In this document: one piece after another, positions 38,156-64,000 of the stretch
How positions within the stretch are numbered: position 1 is the stretch's first letter
Layout of the letters: the number at the start of each line of letters is the position of its first letter
Assembly: GCF_000331735.1 (NCBI RefSeq)
Contig: NC_020126.1
Span: 5,474,501 to 5,538,500, forward strand
DNA length: 64,000 nucleotides
Origin: Myxococcus stipitatus DSM 14675
GTDB taxonomy: Bacteria > Myxococcota > Myxococcia > Myxococcales > Myxococcaceae
Direction of reading: 5' to 3'
Notes under the pieces: generated by a model
What the model was told of the DNA's origin: nothing
What the model saw: only the letters and a program-made list of their open reading frames with translations
Database searches by the model: none
Made by a program: the position numbers and the translations under genes

Positions 38156-38977
38156 CTAGTTCTTCGAGTCGTGCACGTGGTCCGCGTGGCCCCGCTTCCA
38201 ATAGCCGGTGACCCGCACCCAGCTCTTGTTCGTCCCGCGCTCGTTGAGCAGGTAGTCGCGGATGGGGCGCATCGCGAGCGACTCACCCGACACCCAGGCG
38301 AAGTAGTCACCGGGCGGGAAGTCGAGGGTGCGGATGGACTGGTTGAGCAGGTCCGTGGAGCCCGCCTCGGCGCCGTCCCGGTGCAGCCACTTGAGCGTCA
38401 TGTTGGCGCGCGTGGAGAACTTCTGCTCCTCGCTGGCGTCGGCGACCTCGATGAAGACGATGGCGCGAGCCCCCTCGGGCAGTTCCTCCAACCGCCGGGC
38501 GATGGCGGGGATGGCCGTCTCGTCCCCCGCGAGCAGGTACCAGTCGAAGTCGTTCGACACGAAGAGCGAGCCGCGAGGACCGCCCACGCCCAGCATGTCG
38601 CCGGGCTTCGCCTGGGCCGCCCAGGACGACGCGGGGCCCGAGCCATGGAGGACGAAGTCCAGGTCCAGCTCGCCCGCGACCGGGTCGAAGCGGCGAGGCG
38701 TGTAGTCGCGCGAGTCGGGCTTCTTCTCACCCGGCTGGAGCACGGGGCCCGTGGGGCCCATCGTCGGAATCACGGGCCGCTGCTTGCCCGCCTCCGGGAA
38801 CAGCACCTTCACGTGGTCATCCGCGCCTTCGCTGTGGAAGCCCTGGATGTCTTCACCGCCCAGGGTGATGCGCACCACGTGCGGGGTGATGGGCGTCACC
38901 CGGAGGACTTCCAGGCAACGGAACTTCACGGGGAACGGACCCCGGCGATACACCTTCTCGGACACGCTGGTCGTCAC
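38156..38977 (-). CDS. mxcB: Siderophore-interacting protein (ViuB-like FAD-dependent ferric reductase)
   Basis: The protein has 273 aa from GTG with AAGGAG 7 nt upstream. It is an SIP family flavoprotein: FAD-binding barrel with SRDYTPRRFDP, then VLHGSGPASSWAAQAKPGDMLGVGGPRG, YLLAGDETAIPAIARRLEELP, and DYFAWVSGESLAMRPIRDYL in the NAD(P)H-binding lobe. Family members reduce ferric catecholate siderophores in the cytoplasm to release iron. It is convergent with mxcL, so it has its own promoter. Confidence 0.9.
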   Translation of the reverse strand: MTTSVSEKVYRRGPFPVKFRCLEVLRVTPITPHVVRITLGGEDIQGFHSEGADDHVKVLFPEAGKQRPVIPTMGPTGPVLQPGEKKPDSRDYTPRRFDPVAGELDLDFVLHGSGPASSWAAQAKPGDMLGVGGPRGSLFVSNDFDWYLLAGDETAIPAIARRLEELPEGARAIVFIEVADASEEQKFSTRANMTLKWLHRDGAEAGSTDLLNQSIRTLDFPPGDYFAWVSGESLAMRPIRDYLLNERGTNKSWVRVTGYWKRGHADHVHDSKN

Positions 38978-39132
38978 GTGTGCTCTCCTTCTTCACCACG
39001 AGGGCGGCTGCGCCCCTGCGAGCTGTGATTTTAGTTTTGACTCGCAATTTCATCTTCGCAACCGAAATCGCTCCCCACCGTGAGGCATGTCGCATGGCGG
39101 GCGGCCAGGCGCGGTGGATGGGAAAACGAGAA
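38978..39132 (-). promoter_or_regulatory. mxcB upstream region
   Basis: An AT-rich patch (39024-39055) stands out from the GC-rich surroundings and probably contains the mxcB promoter, with TAAAAT on the minus strand as a candidate -10. The palindrome TGAAATTGCGAGTCA (complement of 39038-39052) has Fur-like outer arms but poor inner matches. Iron control is expected but not demonstrated by a good site. Confidence 0.4.
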
Positions 39133-39186
39133 CGGGGCCCGAGCACCGGCTGGGGAGGAGACGCCCGCCGGCACGCTCAGGCCCCG
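39133..39186 (-). terminator. Long hairpin downstream of lipoprotein gene
   Basis: Outer stem CGGGGCC / GGCCCCG and inner stem GAGC-CCGGC / GCCGG-GCTC form an interrupted hairpin ten bases beyond the stop of the minus-strand lipoprotein gene. It is likely a terminator, though without a U-tract. Confidence 0.4.
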
Positions 39187-39195
39187 AGGGGTTCG

Positions 39196-40617
39196 CTACT
39201 GGAAGTTCAGCTTGCCATCCAGCTGGTAGCAGACGTGCGGCGTGCCGTCCGTGGGGCGGACCGCGACGCTCGGCCGGGACAGCGCCGCCGCCGAGCCGAG
39301 CTGGGTGTAGGTCCAGAAGCTGTTCGCGTCCGGCGTGAGGAGCTCCAGCGTCGTCTCATGGCGCTGGACGATGAAGACCTTGCCGGCCCCGTACGCCACG
39401 GCACTCGCGTGGTTCTTGTAGTCCACCTGCGAGTAGCGCACGGTGCTGGACAGGTAGGGGGACGCCACCGCGAGGTCATAGAAGGCGAACTGCGCGCCAT
39501 CCAGCGACGACCCTCCGCCACCAAGCAGCAAGAGGTGCCGGTTCTCGCCCCAGGCCGTCGACAGCCACTTGTGTCCGTCCGAGTACGTCGCCGTCAGTCG
39601 GATGTTGTCGGTATCCGCGCCGGGCTTGACGCCCACGAAGATGTCATTGGTCGAGCTGTTGGCGAAGGGCACATACAGGGTGCCCGAGCTGTCGAAGGTG
39701 ACGTCGCCCATCAAGGTCGCGCCGCGCATCAGGGCGGCCGTCCACGTGCCCACACCCGTCCGGGTGGTGACTTGCACGCCCGTGGCGATGCCAGAGTGGC
39801 TGTCGCTGAAGGCGATGGAGGGCTGAAGCGCCTGCGCGGGATTGAGCGCGATGCTGACCTTCAGGTTCTGTCCGTAGCCCGAGGGGTCCGCGAGCTCCCT
39901 GAGCCAGGCTCCATTGGCACGCGTGGCATAGGCCACACGGAAGTATGGAATGGCGGGGCTGGAGGGCGCACCCGCCATCCGGATGTAGGCGACATGCGGC
40001 GTCCCAGTCGCCTCATCCAGCGCCATCGTGGCGCTCGACACGTAGCTGCCGCTGTTGTTCATCCCGGGGCCGTCAATCTGCTCCGTCGTCCACACCGTGC
40101 CGTCCCAGCTCGCGTACCAGAGCGAGCGGTGGGTGTCGTTCAGGTAGATGACGTGCCCCTTCCCCGCCCGGTCGAAGGCCAGCTTGCAGAAGGAGCCCGT
40201 GACGTCCGGCCGCGGGTCCACCACCGTCCCGGGCGCCACCACCGCCGAGCCCACCACGTTGAAGTCGAACGAGCCCTCCCCCGTCTTGCCGGAGACGGTC
40301 TCCACGGAGACGGACAGCGACGCCGTTCCCTTCGAGGGCAGCGTCCACTCGACGCGCTCGGCGTTGGCTTCGATGGCGCCCGCATTGGAGCTCCAGCGCA
40401 CGGTCTTGAAGGCCTCTCCCGACGCGGTGACCTTGAAGCGCTCCTTGGAGCCCTCGACGTAGGGCCCCTCGCCGCCCTCGCGCTCGACGAGCAGCACCAC
40501 CGAGCCCGGGACGTTCGGCCGGATGATCTCCGTGGGCTTCGACTCCCCCGCGCACCCCGCCGCCAACATGGATGCACATGAAACCGAGATACAAGTGACA
40601 AGGAACTTCTTCAGCAT
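39196..40617 (-). CDS. Secreted lipoprotein with repeated beta strands, function unknown
   Basis: The protein has 473 aa from ATG 40617 (MLKKFLVTCISVSCASMLAAGC, lipobox Cys at ~22); the frame reaching 40683 is not needed. After the lipid anchor comes an Ig/CHU-like segment ([36 protein letters not shown] type). A long stretch of propeller-like repeats follows, several with the phrasing THRSLWYASWDG, TPHVAYIRMAG and TPHVCYQLDGK. No catalytic motif was recognised. It sits between mxcB and the PKS/NRPS cluster with its own terminator, and its link to either is unclear. Confidence 0.7.
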   Translation of the reverse strand: MLKKFLVTCISVSCASMLAAGCAGESKPTEIIRPNVPGSVVLLVEREGGEGPYVEGSKERFKVTASGEAFKTVRWSSNAGAIEANAERVEWTLPSKGTASLSVSVETVSGKTGEGSFDFNVVGSAVVAPGTVVDPRPDVTGSFCKLAFDRAGKGHVIYLNDTHRSLWYASWDGTVWTTEQIDGPGMNNSGSYVSSATMALDEATGTPHVAYIRMAGAPSSPAIPYFRVAYATRANGAWLRELADPSGYGQNLKVSIALNPAQALQPSIAFSDSHSGIATGVQVTTRTGVGTWTAALMRGATLMGDVTFDSSGTLYVPFANSSTNDIFVGVKPGADTDNIRLTATYSDGHKWLSTAWGENRHLLLLGGGGSSLDGAQFAFYDLAVASPYLSSTVRYSQVDYKNHASAVAYGAGKVFIVQRHETTLELLTPDANSFWTYTQLGSAAALSRPSVAVRPTDGTPHVCYQLDGKLNFQ

Positions 40618-40761
40618 GGCCAGAACCTCGTGGATGGGGTCCGGCCCATGACCCAGGCCGGACAGGAGCCACCTGCGCTCCAAGCAATCCCATCAACGAA
40701 TCACCGCCGGGAAAGTCTTAATGGAAATTGGAAATGAGACATCCCGCGCCGGGCTCCGTAT

Positions 40762-45284
<4,523 letters not shown>

Positions 45285-45288
<4 letters not shown>

Positions 45289-48200
45289 AGGACGAAGACC
45301 TCGTTGTCGTCGGCGGTGCCGGTGCCCTCGGCGAGGCTCGCTTGTGCGAGCTGCTCCGCGAGGGTGCGGTCCATCACTTCGCCAGTCAGGTGTTCCCCGA
45401 GCGCGGCGAGCGTCGGGTGCTTCCACATCAGGGAGGCCGGCAGCGGTACGCCCAGCGCCGCCTCCAAGCGGTTGCGCAGCTCCAGGCCCATCAGTGAGTC
45501 CAGACCGAAGCTCTGCAACGGGGCTTCCCGGTCGATGCGCGAGGAATCCAACCGGAGGACTCGCGCCATCTGCTCACGAACGAGCTGCTCGATACGGGCA
45601 CGCCCCTCTTCGGGCGTCGCCTTGCGCAGGGCATCCAGCAGGGCCTCGTCCCTGGCCCCGAGTGCCGCGCCCGAGCCCGCGGGAATCAGCTCCGACCACC
45701 ACGGAGAGGAGCGGGCCTGGGGTGAAAGCTCCGTCCACCGACGGAGGTCGAGCGGCATGACCCCCATCCCCGTCGCGGCGCCATCCAGCAGCCGTCCGAG
45801 AATCGTGTTGCCCTCCGCTGGAGTGAGACTGCCCGCGCCGCGCTGCGCGAGGCGTGCGCCTCGGTTGTCCTGCGCGGCGGCCAGGCCGACTTCCGAGAAG
45901 GCGCCCCAGTTGATGCTCAGGGCGGGCAAGCCACGTGCACGACGCTGGAGGGCCAGCGTGTCCATGAAGGCATTGGCCGCCGCGTAGTTGCCCTGGCCCG
46001 GTGCGCCGAAGAACGACGCCGCCGAGGAGTACAAGACGAAGAAGTCGAGAGGCACGTCTCGCGTCAGCTCGTGCAAGTGCCACGCACCGAGGACCTTGGG
46101 AGCCATGACGCGACGGAAGCGCTCCTCCGTCTGCTGCGCGAGGACACCGTCGTCCAGGACACCGGCGGCATGGACGACGCCGCGCAGTGGGTCGCCACTC
46201 GCGGCGATGTCCGCGAACACCCGCGCGAGCTGTTCCCTCTGCGCCACATCGGCACCGGTGACGGTGATGCGTGCACCAGCGGACTCCATCGCGGCGATGG
46301 CCTCCTGCTGTGCCTGCTTCAACTGCGTTCCACGCCCCAGGAGCACCAGCCGCCGAGCCCCCTGCTCCACCATCCACCCCGCCACCGCGAGCCCGAGTCC
46401 ACCGAGGCCACCAGTGATGAGGTAGGTGCCATCCTCACGAAGCCGTCGTGCGTCCTTCGCGGGCACGACGACACGGGCCTGCGGGTCGTTCAAGTTGAGG
46501 ACGACAACCGGCGCCGCCGAGGCTTGCGCTCCCGTGACCGAGGAGCTCCGCACGACGGAATCGCCATGTGCCCGTGAATCCCCGGGCACACCAGCCAGTG
46601 AGTCACGAACAACAGTCCCCGCCAGGGAGACGGGTACGGCCGTCACACGCGGAGCCCATGCCCCCTCTTCTTCGAGAGATGCAACCACCTCGCGCCAGAG
46701 AGCCGCCAGTCGTTCAGGCCGACGACGCGCGAGCTCCGTCACGTCGACGGCGCAGTAAGCGACGTTCGCGCCACCTGCACGAGCTCGTGCCGCGGGCTCG
46801 CGCAGGTCGAGCACGCGACCGCCTTCATTCAGGACCGACAAGCCCTTGTCCGCGCTGTTCGCGCCAGACGTGAGGACGGCGATATCAACCCCGTCCATCA
46901 GCCCGGCTTCGGCCTCGACAACGGTTGCACCCGCTCGGCTGGCGAGCTCGCACACCGCCCTCTTCGTCTCGCTCGGGGCCCCGGCGACGAGGAGCCGATC
47001 ACCGCGCTGGAGCCTCCCCAGGTGGTGGAGCGCATACCAGGCGGGGAGGAGCGTCGCCGCCATGGCCGCGGCCTTCGCCATGGGCAGCGATGCCGGTCTC
47101 TCAACCGTGCAGGCAACAGGGACCGTGACGTGGGAGCCCAGGGCCGAACACATGAGGGCGATCCGCTCGTCCCCTGTCTCGACGCCCCTCACTCCGTCAC
47201 CCCGCGCCACCACCCGCCCGCCACAGCCCACGGAGGACGCAGCGCCGTCCCCATGAAGCACCAGCACCTCGACTTCGAGCTCGAGCTCTCCCGCCCCAGG
47301 CGGGCACCGCTCATCCGCCCTCAGCTCGAAGCGCCCCTCTTCAGCGTGTCCCGCGCGGAAGGTGCGTCCTCGCGCGGACACCACGGCCTCGTGCTCGGGC
47401 CTCTCGGGTGCACTTCGGACGATGCGCGCGACGTAGCGCCCGTCCCCCCGCAGGGACACTTCCTCCTCGGCATCCGAGCCGACCAACTCCCGGACGAACG
47501 CCTCCGCCGCATCCCCAGGCCCCAGCCGCGCTGACACATCCACGCGCTTGCACCGGAACTCGGGATGCTCCTGCGCCAGCGTGCGCCCCAGCCCCCACAG
47601 CGGGGCCTGCCCCACACTCGCAGCCAGATTCCCGGCCACATCGTCATGGACACCCCTCGTCACCAGCCACAACCGAGGCGACTGACGCAGCCGGGCGCGC
47701 GTGAGCACGTGCAACACGTCCAGGACAGGACCACAACCCAACGCCCGGCTCTCCTCCAGCGTCGCGGGTGTGAAGTCCTCCCCTCGCTCCGCGCCGGAGC
47801 TCGCGAAGTGAATCACGCCTCGCAACCCCGCTCCCGCCTCCACCAGCACGGGCTCGAGCTCTCGCGCGGCATCCACTCGCAGGACTTCATCCTGTCGTGC
47901 CCGCAGCAGCGACTCGACCGCGGCGCCCAGCTCGCCACCTTCCCCCAGGAGCAGCCACTTTCCCGAGCCCCCCGCCTCCACATCCGGAGCACCGGGTTCG
48001 GGGGCTCGCCTCCACTCCTGTCCGAAGAACAAGTCGTGCGCATCACGCTCCGCGGCCGAGCCCTCCAATCGCCGCATGCGCAGCCCATTCGCCTCCACGA
48101 GGACTCGGCCCGCCCCATCCATCAGCACGAGGTCGAAGTCGAGCGCCGCCCCATCCTCCTGCTGTCCTGCCCTCGACCGCACATGACAGAAGACCTCGGC

Positions 48201-51200
48201 GCCCGGGCGTTCGTGGACGCGCAGGGTCTCCAGCAGCACCGGCACCGCGGGGCCCGTGTTGCCCCCAGCGGCCCCTTCATCGACAGCCGCGGCCACCACC
48301 TGGAAGCACGCATCCAGCAACACCGGATGGATGCGGTACTCCCCCGCCTTCGCCACCAGGTGCTCGGGCAGGCGCACATGGCCCAGCGCCTCACCGCTCC
48401 CACGCCAGACCTGCTGCACGCCCTGGAATCGCGGACCGTAGGTGACACCACGACTCGCCAGCGCTTCGTAGTAAGCCTCACGCGCCACGCTCGCGCCACA
48501 GCGCTCCCGGATGGCCTCGAGCGACTCGGGTGTCCGCTCCGGCTCGCTGCGCGTCTTCCGAATCCGGCCGGCGGCATGGGACAGCCAGCCCGTCCCCGCC
48601 TCGCCCGTCATCTGGCTCGACAGCAGGAAGGCCACGCTCTCCTCACCCTCGTCGGTCAGCGCCGTCTGCACCGTGCGCGTCTGCCCCTCGGGGAACAGCA
48701 ACGCTTCCTTGAACGAGGTCCCCACGAGCTCGCACTCGCCATCACCCAACAGTTCGTGCGCCGCGGAGAGCGCCATCTCCAGATAGGCCGTCGCCGGAAG
48801 GATGACCGCTCCGCCCACCCGGTGGTCCGCCAGATACGCCGGCTCCGTCGGCGCCAACGCCGACTCCCAGAAGCGAGCTCCCCGCTGCACCGACGTCGTG
48901 AACGAGGCCCCGAGCAACGGATGCCCTCCGCCCCCCACGCGCCGCCCCTGCGTCGCCGCCCCCGCCTCCACGTCAATCCAGTACTTCTCGCGCTGCCACG
49001 GGTACGTGGGCAGCGAGACAGGCCGGCGCTTCACGGGATGCAGCCGACGCCAATCCACCCCATCGACATTCGTATACAGCCGCCCCAAGGACGACAGCAG
49101 GACGGACCACTCCTCCTGCTCACGGCGCAGGCTGGGAACAACCAGCCCGCGTCCAGAGGTGTCCCACTCCTTCAGCATCGCCTCCACGAACGGGATGAGC
49201 ACCGGGTGGGGACTCAGCTCGATGAACGTCACATTGCCGTCGTCCACCAGGCGCTTCACCGAGTCCGCGAACACCACCGGCTCACGCAGGTTGCGCACCC
49301 AGTACGCGCCGTCCATCTCGCGACCATCCAGCACCGTCCCCGTCACCGTGGAGCAGATGGGAATGACGCTCGTGCTCGGCTTCACGCCCGACATCCGCTC
49401 CAGCAGGGCCTGCCGCAGCGGGTCCATCTGCGGACTGTGCGAGGCCACATCCACCTTGACCCACCGGCAGAAGACCTCGCGCCGCTCCAGCCGCTCCACC
49501 ACCTCCTTCAGCGCCCCCGGGTCTCCGGAGATCACCGTCGACCGAGGACTGTTGCTGACCGCGATGGCGATGCGGTCCTCGAAGCCTCGGAGCTCCGCTT
49601 CCGCCTGGGCCCTCGAGAGGTCCACGACCGCCATGGCCCCCTTGCCACTGACGCCGCGCAGCAGCTTGCTCCGCTCGCAGATGATGCGCGCGCCGTCCTC
49701 CAGCGAGAGCGCTCCCGCCACGTGCGCCGCGGCCACTTCACCCATGCTGTGACCCACGACGGCATGCGGCTCCATGCCCAACGAGCGCCACACCGCCGCC
49801 AGCGCCACCTGCATCGCGAACAGGGTCGGCTGGATGACGTCGATGTCATTCCAGCGAGCGGGAGACTCGGGCGACGACACCATGTCTCGCAGCGACCAGT
49901 CGGTGAACGGCCGCATCGCCTCGTGGCACCGGTCGATGACCTCCCGGAAGGTGGCGTCGTCGGCGTAGAGCCTGCACCCCATGCCCTGCCACTGCGAACC
50001 CTGCCCCGGAAACACGAACACCACCTTCCGAGGCAAGCCCGCGCTCCTCCGCCCCACGGACAACCCGGGATGACTCTCTCCCGTGGTGAAGGCGTCGAGC
50101 TGCTCGGCCAGCTCCTGGCGCGTCTTCGCGACCAAGGCAATCCGGTGGTCATGGTGCGCGCGGCCCAGCGCCGCCGTGTGGCTCAGGTCCGCGACCGAGT
50201 CACCGGAGTCCTGCTTCAGGAACGAGCGCCACGCCTCCACCGCGAGCGCCAGCGACGGCTGCGTCTTCGCCGAGAGGACGACGAGCTGTGCCCGGCCGTC
50301 CTCCGGGGACACCGTCGCGGGCTCCGGGGCCTCCTCCAGCACCACGTGCGCGTTCGTCCCGCTCAGCCCGAAGGAGCTCACCCCCGCGATGCGGCGGCCT
50401 TCGATGGCGGGCCAGGGCGTGCGCGCGGTGGGCACTCGGGCCGGGATGCGGTCCCACTCGATGTGGGGATTCGGCGTCTGGAAGTGCAGGTGCGGAGGAA
50501 GCTCCTTGTTCCTCAGCGAGAGGATGGTCTTGATGACCCCGGCGATTCCCGCCGCCGGCTCCAGGTGCCCGATGTTCGTCTTCACCGAGCCGATGAAGAA
50601 CGGCCGGTCCGCCGGACGTCCCTTCCCCAGCACCGCGCCGAGCGCACGAAGCTCGATGGGGTCCCCCAGCGGTGTGCCCGTGCCGTGCGCCTCGATGTAC
50701 CCCACCAGCGCCGGGTCGATGCGCGCGTTGTCGAGCGCGCGCTGAACGACGGTCTGCTGCGCGGGGCCGCTCGGCACCGTCAGTCCTCCGCTGGCTCCGT
50801 CATGGTTGACCGCCGAGCCTCGAATCAGCGCGAGGACCTTGTCCCCATCCCGCTGCGCATCCGACAGCCGCTTGAGCACGAGGATGCCGCAGCCCTCGCC
50901 TCGCACGTACCCGTCCGCCGAGGCGTCGAAGGTCTTGCACCGCCCATCCCCCGCGAGCGCCTGCATGTTGCAGAGGCAGAGGGTGATCTCCGGAGACAGG
51001 ATGAGGTTGACTCCTCCCGCCAGCGCCATCGTCGACTCGCCGCTGCGAAGGCTCTCACAGGCCAGGTGCAGCGAGACGAGCGAGGACGAGCACGCGGTGT
51101 CCACCGGCATGCTCGGTCCCTGGAGTCCGAGCACGTAGGACAGTCGACCGGGCACGAAGCAGAAGCCGTTGCCCGTCGCCGAGTAGCCATCGAAGCGGGT

Positions 51201-51712
51201 GTTGTCCTCCCGCTTCATCAGGCGCGCCATGTTGTCGTTGGACATCACCCCCAGGAACACGCCCGTCTTGCTCCCGACGAGCCGGTCCGGAGCCTGTCCC
51301 GCGTTCTCCAGCGCCTCATACGCGACCTCCAGCACCAACCGCTGCTGAGGGTCGAGCGTCTCCGCCTCCCGAGGAGAGATGCCGAAGAAGGGCGCGTCGA
51401 AGTGCTCCACGTCGTCGAGGTACCCCCCCCGGGTGCCGTACATCTTCCCGGGGACCCCTCGCTCGGGGTCGTAGTAGCGGGCCGCGTCCCAGCGCGAGGC
51501 AGGCACCTCGCGCACGGCGTCCACGCCGTCCCGCAGGAGCTTCCAGTACGACGCCTCGTCGGAGGCACCTCCGGGAAAACGGCACCCCAGCCCGATGACG
51601 GCAATCGGCTCGGTGCGAGCGCGCTCCACCCCTTCGAGGCGGGCCTGGAGCTTCTCCACGAGGAGCGCCGCGCGCTGGAGCGCGGAGAGTTCAGTCGACT
51701 TGTCTGGCTTGC

Positions 51713-51716
<4 letters not shown>
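45285..51716 (-). CDS. Type I PKS, KS-AT-DH-(inactive ER)-KR-ACP
   Basis: The protein has 2143 aa, ATG overlapping the stop of the preceding PKS gene. KS ~38-460 (DTACSSSL near 206). AT ~570-890 (GHSMGEV, specificity motif VASH, methylmalonyl-like). DH ~930-1240 ([11 protein letters not shown], an intact HxxxGxxxxP). A degenerate ER-like segment ~1470-1640 has lost the N-terminal part and the GGVGxA nucleotide loop ([12 protein letters not shown] instead). KR ~1755-2000 ([10 protein letters not shown] motif, [11 protein letters not shown] with catalytic Tyr). ACP ~2050-2120 (GLDSLMG). Predicted unit: an alpha-methyl, alpha,beta-unsaturated acyl group, passed to the alanine NRPS. It fits the last extension of myxalamid. 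Confidence 0.9.

Positions 51717-64000
<12,284 letters not shown>

Noticed and set aside
39038..39052. Fur box upstream of mxcB
   Set aside because: Only the outer TGA/TCA and a few inner positions fit the 7-1-7 consensus, and the TTGACR spacing of the other three sites is absent.

Overview
This is a GC-rich window from a myxobacterium of the Myxococcus/Stigmatella/Corallococcus type. The evidence is a complete myxochelin (mxc) siderophore regulon, a PKS/NRPS assembly line whose module order fits myxalamid, strong third-position G/C codon bias, and many overlapping stop/start codons (ATGA, GTGA, TGATG). No rRNA, complete tRNA or CRISPR array was seen.

Layout. (1) 1-2.1 kb: the 3' part of a formylglycine-generating-enzyme-family gene and an ornithine cyclodeaminase-family gene. 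(2) 2.1-8.3 kb: a visibly less GC-rich accessory island. It is bounded by two identical 235-bp inverted fragments of an IS3-family element and carries two paralogous secreted ricin-type lectins, one intact and one decayed Cys-rich mini-protein gene, a phosphodiester-glycosidase-domain protein, a phage terminase small-subunit gene broken by the IS, and what looks like a tRNA 3'-half scar. (3) 8.3-15.6 kb: a tightly coupled five-gene minus-strand operon of an NRPS (PCP-A-PCP-C), an alpha-oxoamine synthase, a CitE/HpcH-type lyase, a MaoC hydratase and a zinc-free MDR oxidoreductase. I recognise no known product for it, and it is the best candidate for an undescribed pathway. (4) 15.9-18.7 kb: a FadL-type outer-membrane protein and two cyclic-nucleotide-binding regulators. 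(5) 18.8-39.0 kb: the myxochelin locus mxcCDEFG-aroA5, mxcH, a lipoprotein, exbB-exbD-tonB, mxcK and mxcL, with mxcB convergent. Fur boxes lie before mxcC, mxcD and mxcH. (6) 39.2-40.6 kb: a lipoprotein. (7) 40.8-64.0 kb, minus strand: a giant type I PKS (cut by the window end), a second PKS and a terminal NRPS (TubC-docking-C-A(Ala)-PCP-reductase).

How the parts work together. AroA5 feeds the shikimate pathway. MxcD, MxcF and MxcC make 2,3-dihydroxybenzoate, MxcE activates it, and MxcF's carrier domain delivers it to MxcG, which acylates lysine and releases it reductively. MxcL can aminate the aldehyde. MxcK probably exports the product, MxcH with TonB-ExbB-ExbD takes up the ferri-siderophore, and MxcB probably frees the iron. 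The large PKS/NRPS reads, in order, [DH]-KR-ACP / KS-AT-KR-ACP / KS-AT-DH-KR-ACP / KS-AT-DH-(dead ER)-KR-ACP / C-A(Ala)-PCP-R. That predicts a polyene amide of alaninol with a 2-methyl group, as in myxalamid. The 8.3-15.6 kb operon has a proline-like A-domain code (DVQFIAQVV) and could make a prolyl-aminoketone type product; that is inference only.
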